From NCBI GenBank assembly GCA_029202985.1, contig CP119316.1, positions 434,001 through 498,000 of the forward strand: DNA of 64,000 nt, read 5' to 3'. Below the pieces are notes generated by a model that searched no databases, was not told the origin of the DNA, and worked only from the letters and a program-made list of their open reading frames with translations. This stretch comes from Candidatus Andeanibacterium colombiense (lineage in GTDB: Bacteria; Pseudomonadota; Alphaproteobacteria; Sphingomonadales; Sphingomonadaceae). Each line of letters begins with the position of its first letter. The first letter of the stretch is position 1. The translations under genes were made by a program, and so were the position numbers. This document shows positions 1 to 7,907 of the stretch, piece by piece.

Positions 1-560
1 TGCGCGGCGTCGCCCCTGCCCTCGCCGCGGCGGTTGCGGTGCTGGCCCTGGGCGACCCGGTCAGCGCGGGGATCGTCGCCGGGATCCTGCTGGTGAGCCT
101 CGGCACGATGGCGATCGCCTTCTGGCGACCTCCGAGCCGCACCGCGCTGGGCTGGGCCCTGCTGACCGGCGCAACCATCGCGGCCTATACCGTGGTCGAC
201 GCCAAGGGCGCCCGCGCGGCGCCGAGCGCCGCGAGCTACATCGTATGGGGCTTCCTGTTTCTCGGCAGCGGGATCGGGACGATCTTCGCGGTGTGGCGCG
301 GCAAGGCATTTTTCGTCGAAGCGAAGCGGCAGTGGAAACCGGGCGTTCTGGCGGGCGCGCTGTCGATCGTCTCCTACGGCGCCGCGCTATGGTCCTACCG
401 GCTCGGCGACGTTCCGCGTCTGGCTGCACTGCGCGAAACCTCGATCGTGTTCGGCGTGATCCTGGCGGCTGTCGTGCTGCACGAGAAAGTCACGAAAGCT
501 CGCGCCGTCAGCGCCGCGATCATCGCCGCGGGTGCGGTGATCCTCGTCGCGGCGCCGTGA
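1..560 (+). CDS. EamA/DMT-family transporter, C-terminal part (5' end outside window)
   Basis: Inner-membrane drug/metabolite-type transporter. The reading frame is already open at base 3 and runs to the TGA at 558-560, so only the C-terminal half is visible. What is seen is a chain of about five to six hydrophobic segments rich in Ala, Gly, Val and Ile, ending in VLHEKVTKARAVSAAIIAAG, a typical last-helix region of the EamA fold: a charged loop followed by a glycine-rich helix. The frame contains internal GTG and ATG codons that could be mistaken for starts. No substrate can be assigned. It converges with the minus-strand gene that ends one base downstream. Confidence 0.8.
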   Translation, partial: RGVAPALAAAVAVLALGDPVSAGIVAGILLVSLGTMAIAFWRPPSRTALGWALLTGATIAAYTVVDAKGARAAPSAASYIVWGFLFLGSGIGTIFAVWRGKAFFVEAKRQWKPGVLAGALSIVSYGAALWSYRLGDVPRLAALRETSIVFGVILAAVVLHEKVTKARAVSAAIIAAGAVILVAAP

Positions 561-1031
561 TTATTTTACCCGGATGAAATAATTGAAGCGCGTGTAGGGC
601 GTCCCGTCCGGGTTGAAATAGGATGCGGTCTCGATCTGGTGGTCGCCGTCGGGCTGGATCGCATAGACGCGGAACGAGCCCGGCACCCCGCCCTTGCTCA
701 GCCCCACGATCAGCACCCCGGGCGCCGGCAGCCGCGCCGCCGCGAGATCCGCCTCGGGATTGCCTGAGGCGGGTGACAGAGTGCCGTCCAGCGCGAAGGT
801 GGTAATCCCGTGGCTGTAGGTTCCGTCCGCCAGCGTGATCTCGACATCCATGTGCCACTTGCCGCCTTCGGCTTCGGAGAAACTGATGATCACGCTTTTC
901 GGGCGCTGCTCCTCAGGCACCGGCAAGCTTGCCGTATCGACCGACCAACTGCCCAGCAGCGGAGACTTCTCCGCGAATGCAGGCGCCGAACAAAACAGCG
1001 CGGTGGCCGCCAATATCGCAGCAAGTTTCAT
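561..1031 (-). CDS. secreted protein of unknown function
   Basis: A 156-residue protein with a clear Sec signal peptide: MKLAAIL, a hydrophobic core, and a cleavage site after the A-F-A at residues 18-20. The mature part is polar and probably beta-rich, with no cysteine pair or catalytic motif I recognise. An upstream in-frame ATG at 1076 is less likely because it lies inside a palindromic repeat. The chosen ATG at 1031 is preceded by GGGAGAG at good spacing. It lies downstream of the M13 peptidase gene on the same strand, separated by an inverted repeat, so co-transcription is uncertain. Function unknown. Confidence 0.75.
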   Translation of the reverse strand: MKLAAILAATALFCSAPAFAEKSPLLGSWSVDTASLPVPEEQRPKSVIISFSEAEGGKWHMDVEITLADGTYSHGITTFALDGTLSPASGNPEADLAAARLPAPGVLIVGLSKGGVPGSFRVYAIQPDGDHQIETASYFNPDGTPYTRFNYFIRVK

Positions 1032-1050
1032 AACCGGCTCTCCCCTCCCC

Positions 1051-1123
1051 GAGCCCCCGCGCAGGCGGGGTCTCATGCAGAAATAGCACTGATCGGCCTG
1101 GGCCCCCGCCTGCGCGGGGGCTC
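1051..1123. repeat. 20-bp inverted repeat pair, REP-like
   Basis: A perfect 20-bp inverted repeat: GAGCCCCCGCGCAGGCGGGG at 1051-1070 and its reverse complement at 1104-1123, 33 bases apart. Each arm is itself partly self-complementary (CCCCGC/GCGGGG around a short loop). The pair lies between two minus-strand genes. There is no T-run, so it looks more like a dispersed palindromic element than a simple terminator. Confidence 0.7.
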
Positions 1124-1135
1124 AGCGTAAACCGC

Positions 1136-3214
1136 TTACCACACCCTGACGCGCTTCTCGGGCGGCAGATAGAGCTTGTCGCCCGGCTTCACATCGAACG
1201 CCTTGTACCATGCATCGAGGTTGCGCACGGTCAGCGCACGATACTGGCCCGGCGCGTGGCCATCGGTGGCGATCCGCTGGCGCAGGGCGGCTTCGCGCAT
1301 CTTGGTCGCCCAGGTCTGGGCAAAGGCGATGAAGAACCGCTGGTCCCCGGTGAAACCGTCGATCACCGGGGCTTCCTTGCCGCCGAGCGAGGCGTGATAG
1401 GCATCGTAGGCCGCGGAGAGGCCGGCGACATCGGCGATGTTCTCGCCCAAGGTCAGCTCGCCCTTCACATGCAGGCCGGGGAACGGCTCGTAGCTGTCGT
1501 ACTGGTCCGCCAGCGCCTTGCCCGAAGCTTCGAACTTCTCGAGGTCTTCGGGCGTCCACCAATTGTGCAACGCGCCGGTGGAATCGAACATCGCGCCGTT
1601 GTTGTCGAAGCTGTGGCTGATCTCGTGCCCGATCACCGCGCCGATCGCGCCATAGTTGAAGGCGGCGTCGGCCGCCGGATCGAAGAACGGGCGCTGCAGG
1701 ATCGCCGCCGGGAAGTTGAGCGCGTTCTGGACCGGCAAATTCACCGCGTTGATCGTCTGCGGCGTCATCCACCATTCCGCCTTGTCGAGCGGCTTGCCGA
1801 TCTTGGCGAGCTGGTGGGCGTATTCCGCCTTTTCGGCCGCCTGCAACGCCGCATAGGGATTGCCCTTGGGGATCGAGAGAGCCGAGAAATCGCGCCAGGT
1901 CTCCGGATAGCCGACCCCGACCTGGATCGTCTCGACCTTCTTGAGCGCCTCTTCCTTGGTCGCCGGCGCGAGCCAGTCGATCGCCTTGACCCGCGTTCCG
2001 AAGGCGGTCTTGATGTTGCCGACGATCCCCTCGATCTCGGCCTTGGCCGAGGCGGGGAAATATTTCTGCACGTAAATCTGGCCGAGATCGTCGCCCAGCA
2101 GCTGGTTCACCGCCGCCAGCGCGCGCTTGGCGCGCGGGCGCTGCTGCGGGGTGCCGTTGAGCATCGTGCCGTTGAAGGCGAAGCTGAGATCATCGAACTT
2201 CTTCGGCAGGAACGACGCGCTCTTGTTGATCTGGTGGAATTCGAGCCAGTCCTTCCATGCATCGAGCGGTTCCGACTGGACCAGTGCGGCGAGCTTGGGG
2301 ATCGCGGCGGCATGATAGGCTGCGAACTGGCCCTGCTTGCCGAGCTGCGCCGCATCGAGCAGCGCGGCCCAGTCGATCCCCGGCGCCTTCTTTTCCAGAT
2401 CGGCGCGGCTCCACAGCACCGCCGACCTGGTGAAGTCCTCGCTCTCGGCCCGGGTTGCATGCGCCTTGGCGATCTTGGTCTCGAGATCGAAGATCGTCTG
2501 CGCCTTGGCCTGCGCATCCGGATCGCCGGCGGCGGCGAGCATGTCGGCGATGTATTTCTTGTAGGCGCCGCGAATCTTGACCATCTCGGGGTCGGCCGAG
2601 AGGTAATATTCGCGCTCGGGCAGGCCGAGCCCGCCCTGGAGGATATAGGGCACCACGTCCTTGCCCGAGAGCGCCTGGGTCACGAAAATCCCGAACAAAT
2701 TCTCGGTGAAGAAATTGGTCGCATTGAGCGGATCGACATCGGCGCGGATCTGGCTGCCGAGTACCGACGAAAGCTCTTTCTTGTCCTTGATCGCGGCGAA
2801 GCGGTTCAGATCCGGCTGGATCGGGGCGAGCCCCGCCTGCTCGATCGCGGCGGTATCGAGGAAGCCGTCATAGAGATTGCGGATGCGGCCCTGCGGCGTG
2901 TCGTCGGCCGCATCGGACTTGGCGATGTCCGCGATCAGGCCGCCGAGCTGCTTTTCGGTCTCGTCCGATGCGACGACAAAGCCGCCGATGCTCGCGCGGT
3001 CGGCCGGAATCGGAGTGTTCTTCATCCAGATACCGTCGGCATAGGCATAGAAGTCGTCGCCCGGCCTGACCGCGGTATCCATCCAGCCCTTCTGGATGCC
3101 GAGCCCGGTACCGGCCGCGGGGGCGACTTCGGTGCCCTTCTGGGTGCAGCCGATCGGCCCGGCCACGATGGTGGCGGTGCCGAGCAGCAGTGCGGCCAGG
3201 ATGGATTTGCTCAT
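1136..3214 (-). CDS. M13-family metallopeptidase (neprilysin/PepO-like), probable lipoprotein
   Basis: Zinc endopeptidase of the neprilysin family, 692 residues, the usual length for bacterial PepO-like enzymes. The zinc site is visible: HEISH at residues 530-534, with E531 as general base, and the third ligand in GENIAD, with E591 and the conserved D595. The N-terminal domain precedes the catalytic domain as usual for M13. The N-terminus has a signal sequence ending in P-I-G-C with C23, a plausible lipobox, so the enzyme is probably anchored in the envelope and acts on peptides in the periplasm. AAAGGGAC precedes the ATG. The roughly 500-bp upstream region contains inverted repeats that may include its control sites. 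Confidence 0.95.
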   Translation of the reverse strand: MSKSILAALLLGTATIVAGPIGCTQKGTEVAPAAGTGLGIQKGWMDTAVRPGDDFYAYADGIWMKNTPIPADRASIGGFVVASDETEKQLGGLIADIAKSDAADDTPQGRIRNLYDGFLDTAAIEQAGLAPIQPDLNRFAAIKDKKELSSVLGSQIRADVDPLNATNFFTENLFGIFVTQALSGKDVVPYILQGGLGLPEREYYLSADPEMVKIRGAYKKYIADMLAAAGDPDAQAKAQTIFDLETKIAKAHATRAESEDFTRSAVLWSRADLEKKAPGIDWAALLDAAQLGKQGQFAAYHAAAIPKLAALVQSEPLDAWKDWLEFHQINKSASFLPKKFDDLSFAFNGTMLNGTPQQRPRAKRALAAVNQLLGDDLGQIYVQKYFPASAKAEIEGIVGNIKTAFGTRVKAIDWLAPATKEEALKKVETIQVGVGYPETWRDFSALSIPKGNPYAALQAAEKAEYAHQLAKIGKPLDKAEWWMTPQTINAVNLPVQNALNFPAAILQRPFFDPAADAAFNYGAIGAVIGHEISHSFDNNGAMFDSTGALHNWWTPEDLEKFEASGKALADQYDSYEPFPGLHVKGELTLGENIADVAGLSAAYDAYHASLGGKEAPVIDGFTGDQRFFIAFAQTWATKMREAALRQRIATDGHAPGQYRALTVRNLDAWYKAFDVKPGDKLYLPPEKRVRVW

Positions 3215-3355
3215 GTCAGTCCCTTTTTATGCGCGGCCTGAAGCGCGTCGATCCGCGTGGCCGGTTTCAAACGCAACTGATAGGCCGCGCGAGTGAGAAG
3301 GCAAATTCCGCTCGTCGATAAAGCGATGATGTTGGTCGATGGGGCCGCAGCCTGA

Positions 3356-3394
3356 GGGTTACACATGTGACACTTGTCCCTTTAGGTGTAACCC
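3356..3394. promoter_or_regulatory. GGGTTACAC/GTGTAACCC inverted repeat upstream of the M13 peptidase gene
   Basis: The 9-bp arms at 3356-3364 and 3386-3394 are perfect reverse complements with 21 bases between them. The interval holds further dyad-like pieces (CACATGTG at 3362-3369; GTGACAC followed by TTGTCCC). The site is about 150 bp upstream of the peptidase ATG and could bind a regulator or form a leader structure. There is no functional evidence beyond symmetry. Confidence 0.35.
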
Positions 3395-3572
3395 ATATCA
3401 AGCCATTGTTATTATTATGGAATATGCGGTTGGGGTGACACATCCGTGCATTTCCGCAGCGCCCTCCCTTCGCGCGGGGAATGCGCGGATATGAGGAGTG
3501 TCGAAGCGGAATCGAGGCCATCGCCGGATTATGGCAAGCGGTCGCGATGTAGGAAAATGGAAATTCCACCCT

Positions 3573-3707
3573 CGTCATCCTGAACTTGTTTCAGGATCCA
3601 TTCTTCGGTTTGCCCGGTTCAAACGGATGCAAACCGATGGCCGCCGCCAAGCCGGCAAGCCTTTGCGCTTCAGGCGCGATGGATCCTGAAACAAGTTCAG
3701 GATGACG
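3573..3707. repeat. 29-bp perfect inverted repeat, probable dispersed element
   Basis: The arm CGTCATCCTGAACTTGTTTC and the following nine bases (3573-3601) is repeated in perfect reverse complement at 3679-3707. Each arm contains its own CCTGAA/TTCAGG dyad. The 77-base centre has no gene. The element lies just downstream of the enolase stop and could act as a terminator on the minus strand. Sequences of this kind are commonly dispersed between genes in alphaproteobacteria (general knowledge). I see no second copy in this window. Confidence 0.7.
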
Positions 3708-3741
3708 GTGTTGGATGGGTAGCAGCTACCCGCTTACCCAA

Positions 3742-5016
3742 CTATCCGAAGCAATCCGCCCCCGCGTAGACCGCGCTGTCGCCCAGTTCTTCCTCGATCC
3801 GGATCAGCTGGTTGTACTTCGCGAGCCGGTCCGAGCGGGCGAGCGAGCCGGTCTTGATCATCCCGCAATTGGTCGCGACCGCGAGGTCGGCGATGGTCGA
3901 ATCCTCGGTCTCGCCGGAACGGTGGCTCATCACCGCGGTATAGGCGTTGCGGTTCGCGAGGCTGACCGCCTCGAGCGTTTCGGTGAGCGTGCCGATCTGG
4001 TTGACCTTGATCAGGATCGAATTGGCGAGGCCCTTCTCGATCCCCAGCGCGAGGCGCGCCGGATTGGTGACGAACAGATCGTCGCCGACCAACTGGACCT
4101 TTTCGCCGATCAGCTCGGTCAGCGCCTTCCAGCCTTCGAAATCGTCCTCGGCCATGCCGTCCTCGATCGAGCGGATCGGATACTTCGCGCAGAGGTCGGC
4201 GTAATAGGCGGCCATCTCGTGCGGGGTGAGGATCTTGCCCTCGCCCGAAATATGGTACTTTCCGTCCTTGAAGAACTCGGTCGAGGCCGGATCGAGCGCG
4301 AGCATGACATCCTCGCCGGGACGGTAGCCGGCGGTCTCGATCGCCTGCATGATGTAATCGAGCGCGTCGGTGGTGCTGGCGATGTCGGGGGCGAAGCCGC
4401 CCTCGTCACCCACGCCGGTCGACAGGCCCTTGTCGTGCAGGGTCTTCTTCAGCGTGTGGAAGATCTCGGAGCCATAGCGCACCGCTTCGGCGATGCTCTC
4501 GGCGCCGACCGGCATGATCATGAATTCCTGGAAGTCGATCGGATTGTCGGCATGTTCGCCGCCGTTGATGATGTTCATCATCGGCACCGGCAGGACATGC
4601 GCCGAGACGCCGCCGACGTAGGAATAGAGCGGCAGGCCGCGCGCGCTGGCCGCGGCCTTGGCGACCGCGAGGCTGACCCCGAGGATCGCATTGGCGCCGA
4701 GCCGGCCCTTGTTCTCGGTCCCGTCGAGCGCGATCATCCCGAGATCGATCTCGCGCTGATCTTCCGCATCGAGGCCGAGCAGCAGGTCGGTGATCTCGCC
4801 GTTGACCGAATCGACCGCCTTGAGCACGCCCTTGCCGAGATAGCGGGCCTTGTCGCCATCGCGCAGTTCGACCGCCTCATGCGCCCCGGTCGAGGCGCCC
4901 GAGGGCACCATCGCGCGGCCGAAGCTGCCGTCTTCGAGCAGCACATCGACTTCCACCGTCGGGTTGCCGCGGCTGTCGAGAACTTCGCGGCCATGGATGT
5001 CAATGATTGCGGTCAT
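3742..5016 (-). CDS. eno: enolase (phosphopyruvate hydratase)
   Basis: Converts 2-phosphoglycerate to phosphoenolpyruvate in the cytoplasm (glycolysis) and is also a degradosome partner in many proteobacteria. At 424 residues it has family length. It starts MTAIIDIHGREVLDSRGNPT, the canonical enolase N-terminus. The loop PSGASTGAHEA, the GGEHADNPIDFQEFMI segment, the signature ILIKVNQIGTLTE with catalytic K337, and SHRSGETEDSTIADLAV are all intact. It stands alone: upstream is a divergent envelope-protein operon, downstream a repeat-rich gap. Confidence 0.98.
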   Translation of the reverse strand: MTAIIDIHGREVLDSRGNPTVEVDVLLEDGSFGRAMVPSGASTGAHEAVELRDGDKARYLGKGVLKAVDSVNGEITDLLLGLDAEDQREIDLGMIALDGTENKGRLGANAILGVSLAVAKAAASARGLPLYSYVGGVSAHVLPVPMMNIINGGEHADNPIDFQEFMIMPVGAESIAEAVRYGSEIFHTLKKTLHDKGLSTGVGDEGGFAPDIASTTDALDYIMQAIETAGYRPGEDVMLALDPASTEFFKDGKYHISGEGKILTPHEMAAYYADLCAKYPIRSIEDGMAEDDFEGWKALTELIGEKVQLVGDDLFVTNPARLALGIEKGLANSILIKVNQIGTLTETLEAVSLANRNAYTAVMSHRSGETEDSTIADLAVATNCGMIKTGSLARSDRLAKYNQLIRIEEELGDSAVYAGADCFG

Positions 5017-5133
5017 GGTGAAATGGAACTCCCGATGGTAATGACCCGGCAGGAATTACGCTGTTACCGGGAAATGTGGACGCCCTAATCACCGGAACAT
5101 TGGCAAGCAAGCCACGTTTCCTATCTACCCCAG

Positions 5134-5152
5134 GGGCGGGATATTCCCGCCC
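5134..5152. promoter_or_regulatory. GGGCGGGA/TCCCGCCC hairpin in the eno/yqjD-like divergent region
   Basis: An 8-bp perfect stem (5134-5141 with 5145-5152) with a 3-nt loop lies in the 179-bp space between eno (minus) and the small envelope-protein operon (plus), about 44 bp before the ATG at 5196. There is no T-run on either strand. It may be a 5' leader structure of the plus-strand operon. Function is inferred from position only. Confidence 0.35.
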
Positions 5153-5195
5153 GCTATCGACTGCCTCCTTCCCGGAGGGTGAAAGGAAGAATCGC

Positions 5196-5765
5196 ATGGC
5201 CAAAACTCCTGCAAAAGCCGCCCCGAAGAAGCCCGCCGCGCCGCGCGCGAAAGCTTCCGCCGCCAAGGCCCCGATCAAGTCCGTCAACACCGCGGCGGCC
5301 AAGGAGAAGTTCAGCAAGGCGCTCGACGATGCCAAGGCCGGCGCCGCCGCACTCGGCTCGGAGGCCCGCACCCGCGCCGAAGCCTATCGCGACCAGGCGG
5401 TCGCCAAGTCGAGCGACTGGGTCGACGAGGCCAAGGTCTATGGCGAACAGGCGAAGAAGAAGGCCGGCGAGCTGGCGGTCGAAGGCAAGACCCGGGCGAG
5501 CGATGCGCTGTCGGGCTTCGGCAAGCTGGTGTCCGACAATGCGGTCACGATCGACGATCGCTTCGGCGAGAAATACGGCGACTATGCCCGCACCGCATCG
5601 CGCAAGCTGCAGGAAACCGCGGCCAGGATCGACGCGAAGGAGATCGACGAACTGGGCGAGGATGCGCGTGAATTCGTGCGGAAGAGCCCTGCCCTCGCGG
5701 TCGGGATCGCAGCGGTCGCGGGCTTCTTCCTCGCGCGGCTGTTTTCCGGTTCGAACAAGGCGTAA
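5196..5765 (+). CDS. DUF883/ElaB-YqjD-like tail-anchored membrane protein with histone-like N-terminus
   Basis: A 189-residue protein in three parts. Residues 1-35 are an Ala/Lys/Pro tract resembling histone H1-like tails. The middle is a long Ala/Lys/Glu-rich helical, coiled-coil-like region. The end is a single C-terminal membrane helix (ALAVGIAAVAGFFLARLF). This is the architecture of the ElaB/YqjD (DUF883) family, whose E. coli member YqjD is an inner-membrane protein that associates with ribosomes in stationary phase; transfer of that role here is inference. The ATG at 5196 follows GAAAGGAAG. An earlier in-frame ATG at 5076 would add 40 atypical residues and was rejected. First gene of a four-gene overlapping cluster. 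Confidence 0.75.
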   Translation: MAKTPAKAAPKKPAAPRAKASAAKAPIKSVNTAAAKEKFSKALDDAKAGAAALGSEARTRAEAYRDQAVAKSSDWVDEAKVYGEQAKKKAGELAVEGKTRASDALSGFGKLVSDNAVTIDDRFGEKYGDYARTASRKLQETAARIDAKEIDELGEDAREFVRKSPALAVGIAAVAGFFLARLFSGSNKA

Positions 5766-5771
5766 CGTCCC

Positions 5772-6212
5772 TTGACACAGGCGGCCGTGGACGGTTCACC
5801 CGGCTCCATGGCCGCTGACCGCTCCGAAGAATCCGAACCCGTTCTCGAAAGCGATCCGGAGACCGACGGTGAAAGCCCCGGTTCGCTGTTCGACGATGTC
5901 GGCGCACTGATCGAGGACGGGCGGACTTACGCCGAGGCCGAGCTGGCCTTCCAGAAGACCCGGCTCGCCTATATTCTGGATCATGCAAAGCGGGCCGCCC
6001 TGTTCAGCGGTATCGCGCTGGTGCTGGTGGTGCTCGCGATCGTCGTACTGGTGGTCGGGATCCTGATTTCGCTGATGCAGGTGATGACGCCGATTGCCGC
6101 GACGATGGTGACGATGTTCGGGCTGCTGCTGGTCGCGGGCCTGCTCGGAATGTTCGCGCAGCGCGCGATGCGCGGGATCAAACGCGCGTTCGAAAGCGAG
6201 AGCGATGGCTGA
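5772..6212 (+). CDS. YqjE/holin-superfamily (DUF1469-type) membrane protein
   Basis: A 146-residue protein with an acidic N-terminus, an amphipathic stretch (residues about 35-72) and two strong membrane helices in residues about 75-125. Databases usually label this family 'phage holin family protein', but there is no phage context. The E. coli relative is YqjE, encoded next to YqjD, and the same order is seen here. The start is taken as TTG at 5772, six bases after the upstream stop; ATG 5808 is a plausible alternative with an equally weak ribosome site. The 3' end overlaps the next gene by 8 bp, indicating translational coupling. Confidence 0.75.
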   Translation: MTQAAVDGSPGSMAADRSEESEPVLESDPETDGESPGSLFDDVGALIEDGRTYAEAELAFQKTRLAYILDHAKRAALFSGIALVLVVLAIVVLVVGILISLMQVMTPIAATMVTMFGLLLVAGLLGMFAQRAMRGIKRAFESESDG

Positions 6213-6540
6213 TCTCGAACAGCAGCTGAAAGATGACCGCGCGCTCAGGAACACGGCGCGCGACCTGTTCCGGCGGGAGCTGGCGCATGTGCGGCGCGAA
6301 GCGCGGCCGGGCGCGATCGGCGAGCGGCTCGCCAACCGGGTCGGCGCGAAGGCCGACGCGGCGAGCGACGCGGCGGTCGATTTCGCCGGCAGTCATGGCA
6401 GGACGATCACAGCCGCGGCGATCGGCGCGCTCGCGGCGGCGGGGCTGTGGTTCGCGCGCAAGCCGATCGCGGAAAAGCTCCGCGAATGGCTCGGAAGAGA
6501 TGCAGGGGATGGGGAAGAAGGTGAGGAAAACCCGAGATGA
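6205..6540 (+). CDS. small Ala/Arg-rich envelope protein, possible YqjK-position protein
   Basis: A 111-residue protein with a basic amphipathic N-terminal helix (about residues 1-45), an alanine-rich middle, one moderately hydrophobic segment (TITAAAIGALAAAGLWFA) and an acidic tail. I do not recognise the family. It overlaps the upstream holin-like gene by 8 bp and the downstream gene by ATGA, so it is certainly part of the same translated unit. By position it corresponds to yqjK in E. coli yqjCDEK, but I cannot show sequence similarity. Role unknown, probably at the inner membrane. Confidence 0.65.
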   Translation: MADLEQQLKDDRALRNTARDLFRRELAHVRREARPGAIGERLANRVGAKADAASDAAVDFAGSHGRTITAAAIGALAAAGLWFARKPIAEKLREWLGRDAGDGEEGEENPR

Positions 6541-6923
6541 GTGATGCCAAGCGAACCACCCTGCGCGAGCGGATCGAGGCCGGACAGGCCCGGCAGGCGA
6601 AGCGCACCGGGCCCGCGAGCGGCCCGATCGACAAATTGACCGCGGTCGCGAAGGAGCATCCGCTGCTGGTGGTGCTGGGCGGGATCGCGGTCGGGGTCGC
6701 GGTCTCCACGCTGATCCCGCGCTCGCCCACGCGCCGGCTGAGCAGGAATGCGCTCGGTTTCCTGACCACCGTGGCGGAGCTAGGGATCGCCTATGGGCGG
6801 CAGGCGCTGGATGCCGCGGACGATGCCAGCCAGCCCACTCGCGAGCGGCTCGGCGATTTTGGCGGCTCGCTGCTCGATAGCGCGGGCAAATTGAAGGACA
6901 GGCTTGCGGCGACCCGCGACTAG
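6537..6923 (+). CDS. small membrane protein of unknown function
   Basis: A 128-residue protein starting in an ATGA overlap with the previous stop. The N-terminus is charged, residues about 38-62 form a membrane helix (HPLLVVLGGIAVGVAVSTLI) and the C-terminal half is predicted helical with many Ala, Asp and Arg. No family recognised. It is the fourth overlapping member of the envelope-protein cluster that begins at 5196, so it is probably expressed and localised with the YqjD/YqjE-like proteins. Confidence 0.65.
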   Translation: MSDAKRTTLRERIEAGQARQAKRTGPASGPIDKLTAVAKEHPLLVVLGGIAVGVAVSTLIPRSPTRRLSRNALGFLTTVAELGIAYGRQALDAADDASQPTRERLGDFGGSLLDSAGKLKDRLAATRD

Positions 6924-6999
6924 CGGGCCCGGCGGGGCTTGCCACCCCGCCCCGAACCGTTATGGCAGAGGCGATATTGCACTGCACAAGGCGGAACCG

Positions 7000-7227
7000 A
7001 TGGCCAATCAATTGTTGCACCTGGTGATGGGCGGGCGGGTCACCGATCCGCGGACGGTCGAGTTCCAGGACCTCAAGGACATCCACGTGGTGGGCTTCTA
7101 CAACTCGCGCGCGGAAGCCGAAGAGGCATGGCGCGCGTGGGCGCAGCGCACGGTCGATGATGCCGAGATGAAATATGTCATCGTCCACCTGCACAAGCTG
7201 CTCGAGCCGGATTTGCCGCTGAGCTGA
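7000..7227 (+). CDS. DUF4170 family protein
   Basis: A 75-residue soluble protein with the signature of the DUF4170 family: an N-terminal LxHLVMGGRV strand, then DLKDIHVVGFY, a helix EAEEAWRAWAQRTVDDAEMKY and the strand VIVHLHKLLEP. Members are small alphaproteobacterial proteins without a known activity. ATG 7000 is preceded by AAGGCGGA; the longer open frame from 6904 has an unlikely N-terminus. It follows the membrane-protein cluster by 76 bp and may be its last gene. Confidence 0.75.
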   Translation: MANQLLHLVMGGRVTDPRTVEFQDLKDIHVVGFYNSRAEAEEAWRAWAQRTVDDAEMKYVIVHLHKLLEPDLPLS

Positions 7228-7250
7228 AGTTCGCTTGAGGTTGGCGAATT

Positions 7251-7366
7251 CCCCCTCTCCAAGCTTCGCTAGTCGCTATCGCGACAAGCTCCTCTATCCT
7301 CTCCCTCACGGGGGAGAGGATACGAAGGGTTGGCAACTTGTTGCCTGGCCGGAGTTGGAGAGGGGG
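7251..7366. repeat. cloverleaf palindromic repeat, copy A
   Basis: A 116-bp composite palindrome. The outer stem is CCCCCTCTCC (7251-7260) with GGAGAGGGGG (7357-7366). Inside are three hairpins: GTCGC/GCGAC (7272-7285), TATCCTCTCCC/GGGAGAGGATA (7295-7322) and GGCAAC/GTTGCC (7332-7345). It lies between two convergent genes and may also terminate transcription. Copy D (44411-44527) has the same plan with different first and third hairpin sequences. Confidence 0.8.
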
Positions 7367-7380
7367 CGAACCCGCTCCGT

Positions 7381-7848
7381 TCAGATGAATTCGATCTTGT
7401 CGACGAGGTAGAAGCGGTCGCCCGAAGGCACCGTCACTTCGACGTCTTCGCCGACCTTGCGCCCGATCAGCGCCTTGCCGAGCGGCGAGCTGTAGGAGAT
7501 GCGGCCCTTGCGCGCGTCAGACTCGGTTACGCCGACGATCTGGTAGCGGTTGGGCTTGTCCTCCTCGTCCAGCAAGGTGACCGTGGCGCCGAAGATGATC
7601 CGGTCGCCCGAAAGCGAGGCCGGATCGATGATCTGCGCGCGGCTGACCTTGTCCTCGAGATCGGCGATGCTCGCCTCGACCTGGCCCTGACGTTCTTTCG
7701 CCGCGTGGTACTCGGCGTTTTCCGACAGATCGCCGTGCGCGCGCGCTTCCTCGATCGCATCGACGATCAGCGGGCGCTCCTGGCGCAGTGCATTCAGCTC
7801 GGCGGTCAGCATTTCATAGCCTTCCGCCAGCATCGGGAATTTTTCCAT
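7381..7848 (-). CDS. greA: transcription elongation factor GreA
   Basis: Rescues backtracked RNA polymerase by stimulating cleavage of the nascent RNA's 3' end. The protein is 155 residues, close to the 157-158 of the family. It shows the N-terminal antiparallel coiled coil with the tip acidic patch (IEEARAHGDLSENAEYHAAK, including the D and E of the DxxE tip) and the C-terminal FKBP-like domain (SPLGKALIGRKVGEDVEVTVP). Residue order and length leave little doubt. It is downstream of carB on the same strand, separated by an inverted repeat, and its own promoter probably lies in that gap. Confidence 0.96.
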   Translation of the reverse strand: MEKFPMLAEGYEMLTAELNALRQERPLIVDAIEEARAHGDLSENAEYHAAKERQGQVEASIADLEDKVSRAQIIDPASLSGDRIIFGATVTLLDEEDKPNRYQIVGVTESDARKGRISYSSPLGKALIGRKVGEDVEVTVPSGDRFYLVDKIEFI

Positions 7849-7907
7849 TCTACAACCCCGTGGCGTCTATCAAAGGGGCGCCCCGCCGTTCGAGAAAACC
7901 TTGCCTT

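Larger units (their letters stand above)
3215..3741. other. intergenic region, no gene seen; two inverted repeats
   Basis: This 527-bp gap separates the divergently read ends of the M13 peptidase start and the enolase stop. I find no convincing coding sequence: the open frame at 3267-3578 on the minus strand is low-complexity, lacks a Shine-Dalgarno site and spans the repeats. It holds a 9-bp inverted repeat (3356-3364 with 3386-3394), an A+T-rich tract near 3400-3425, and a perfect 29-bp inverted repeat listed separately. Confidence 0.6.

Noticed and set aside
1256..3241. 661-codon open frame antisense to the M13 peptidase gene
   Set aside because: It is a shadow of GC-biased third positions; the protein is low-complexity (Arg/Leu/Asp-rich) and has no domain, while the minus-strand frame has complete M13 motifs.
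3267..3578. 103-codon minus-strand frame in the intergenic gap
   Set aside because: Covers the inverted repeats, encodes runs such as NNNN, lacks a ribosome site and any family feature.
5772..6212. Prophage lysis gene (holin)
   Set aside because: The name 'phage holin family' is only a database label; no endolysin, integrase or structural phage gene is nearby and the YqjD/YqjE-like order explains it better.
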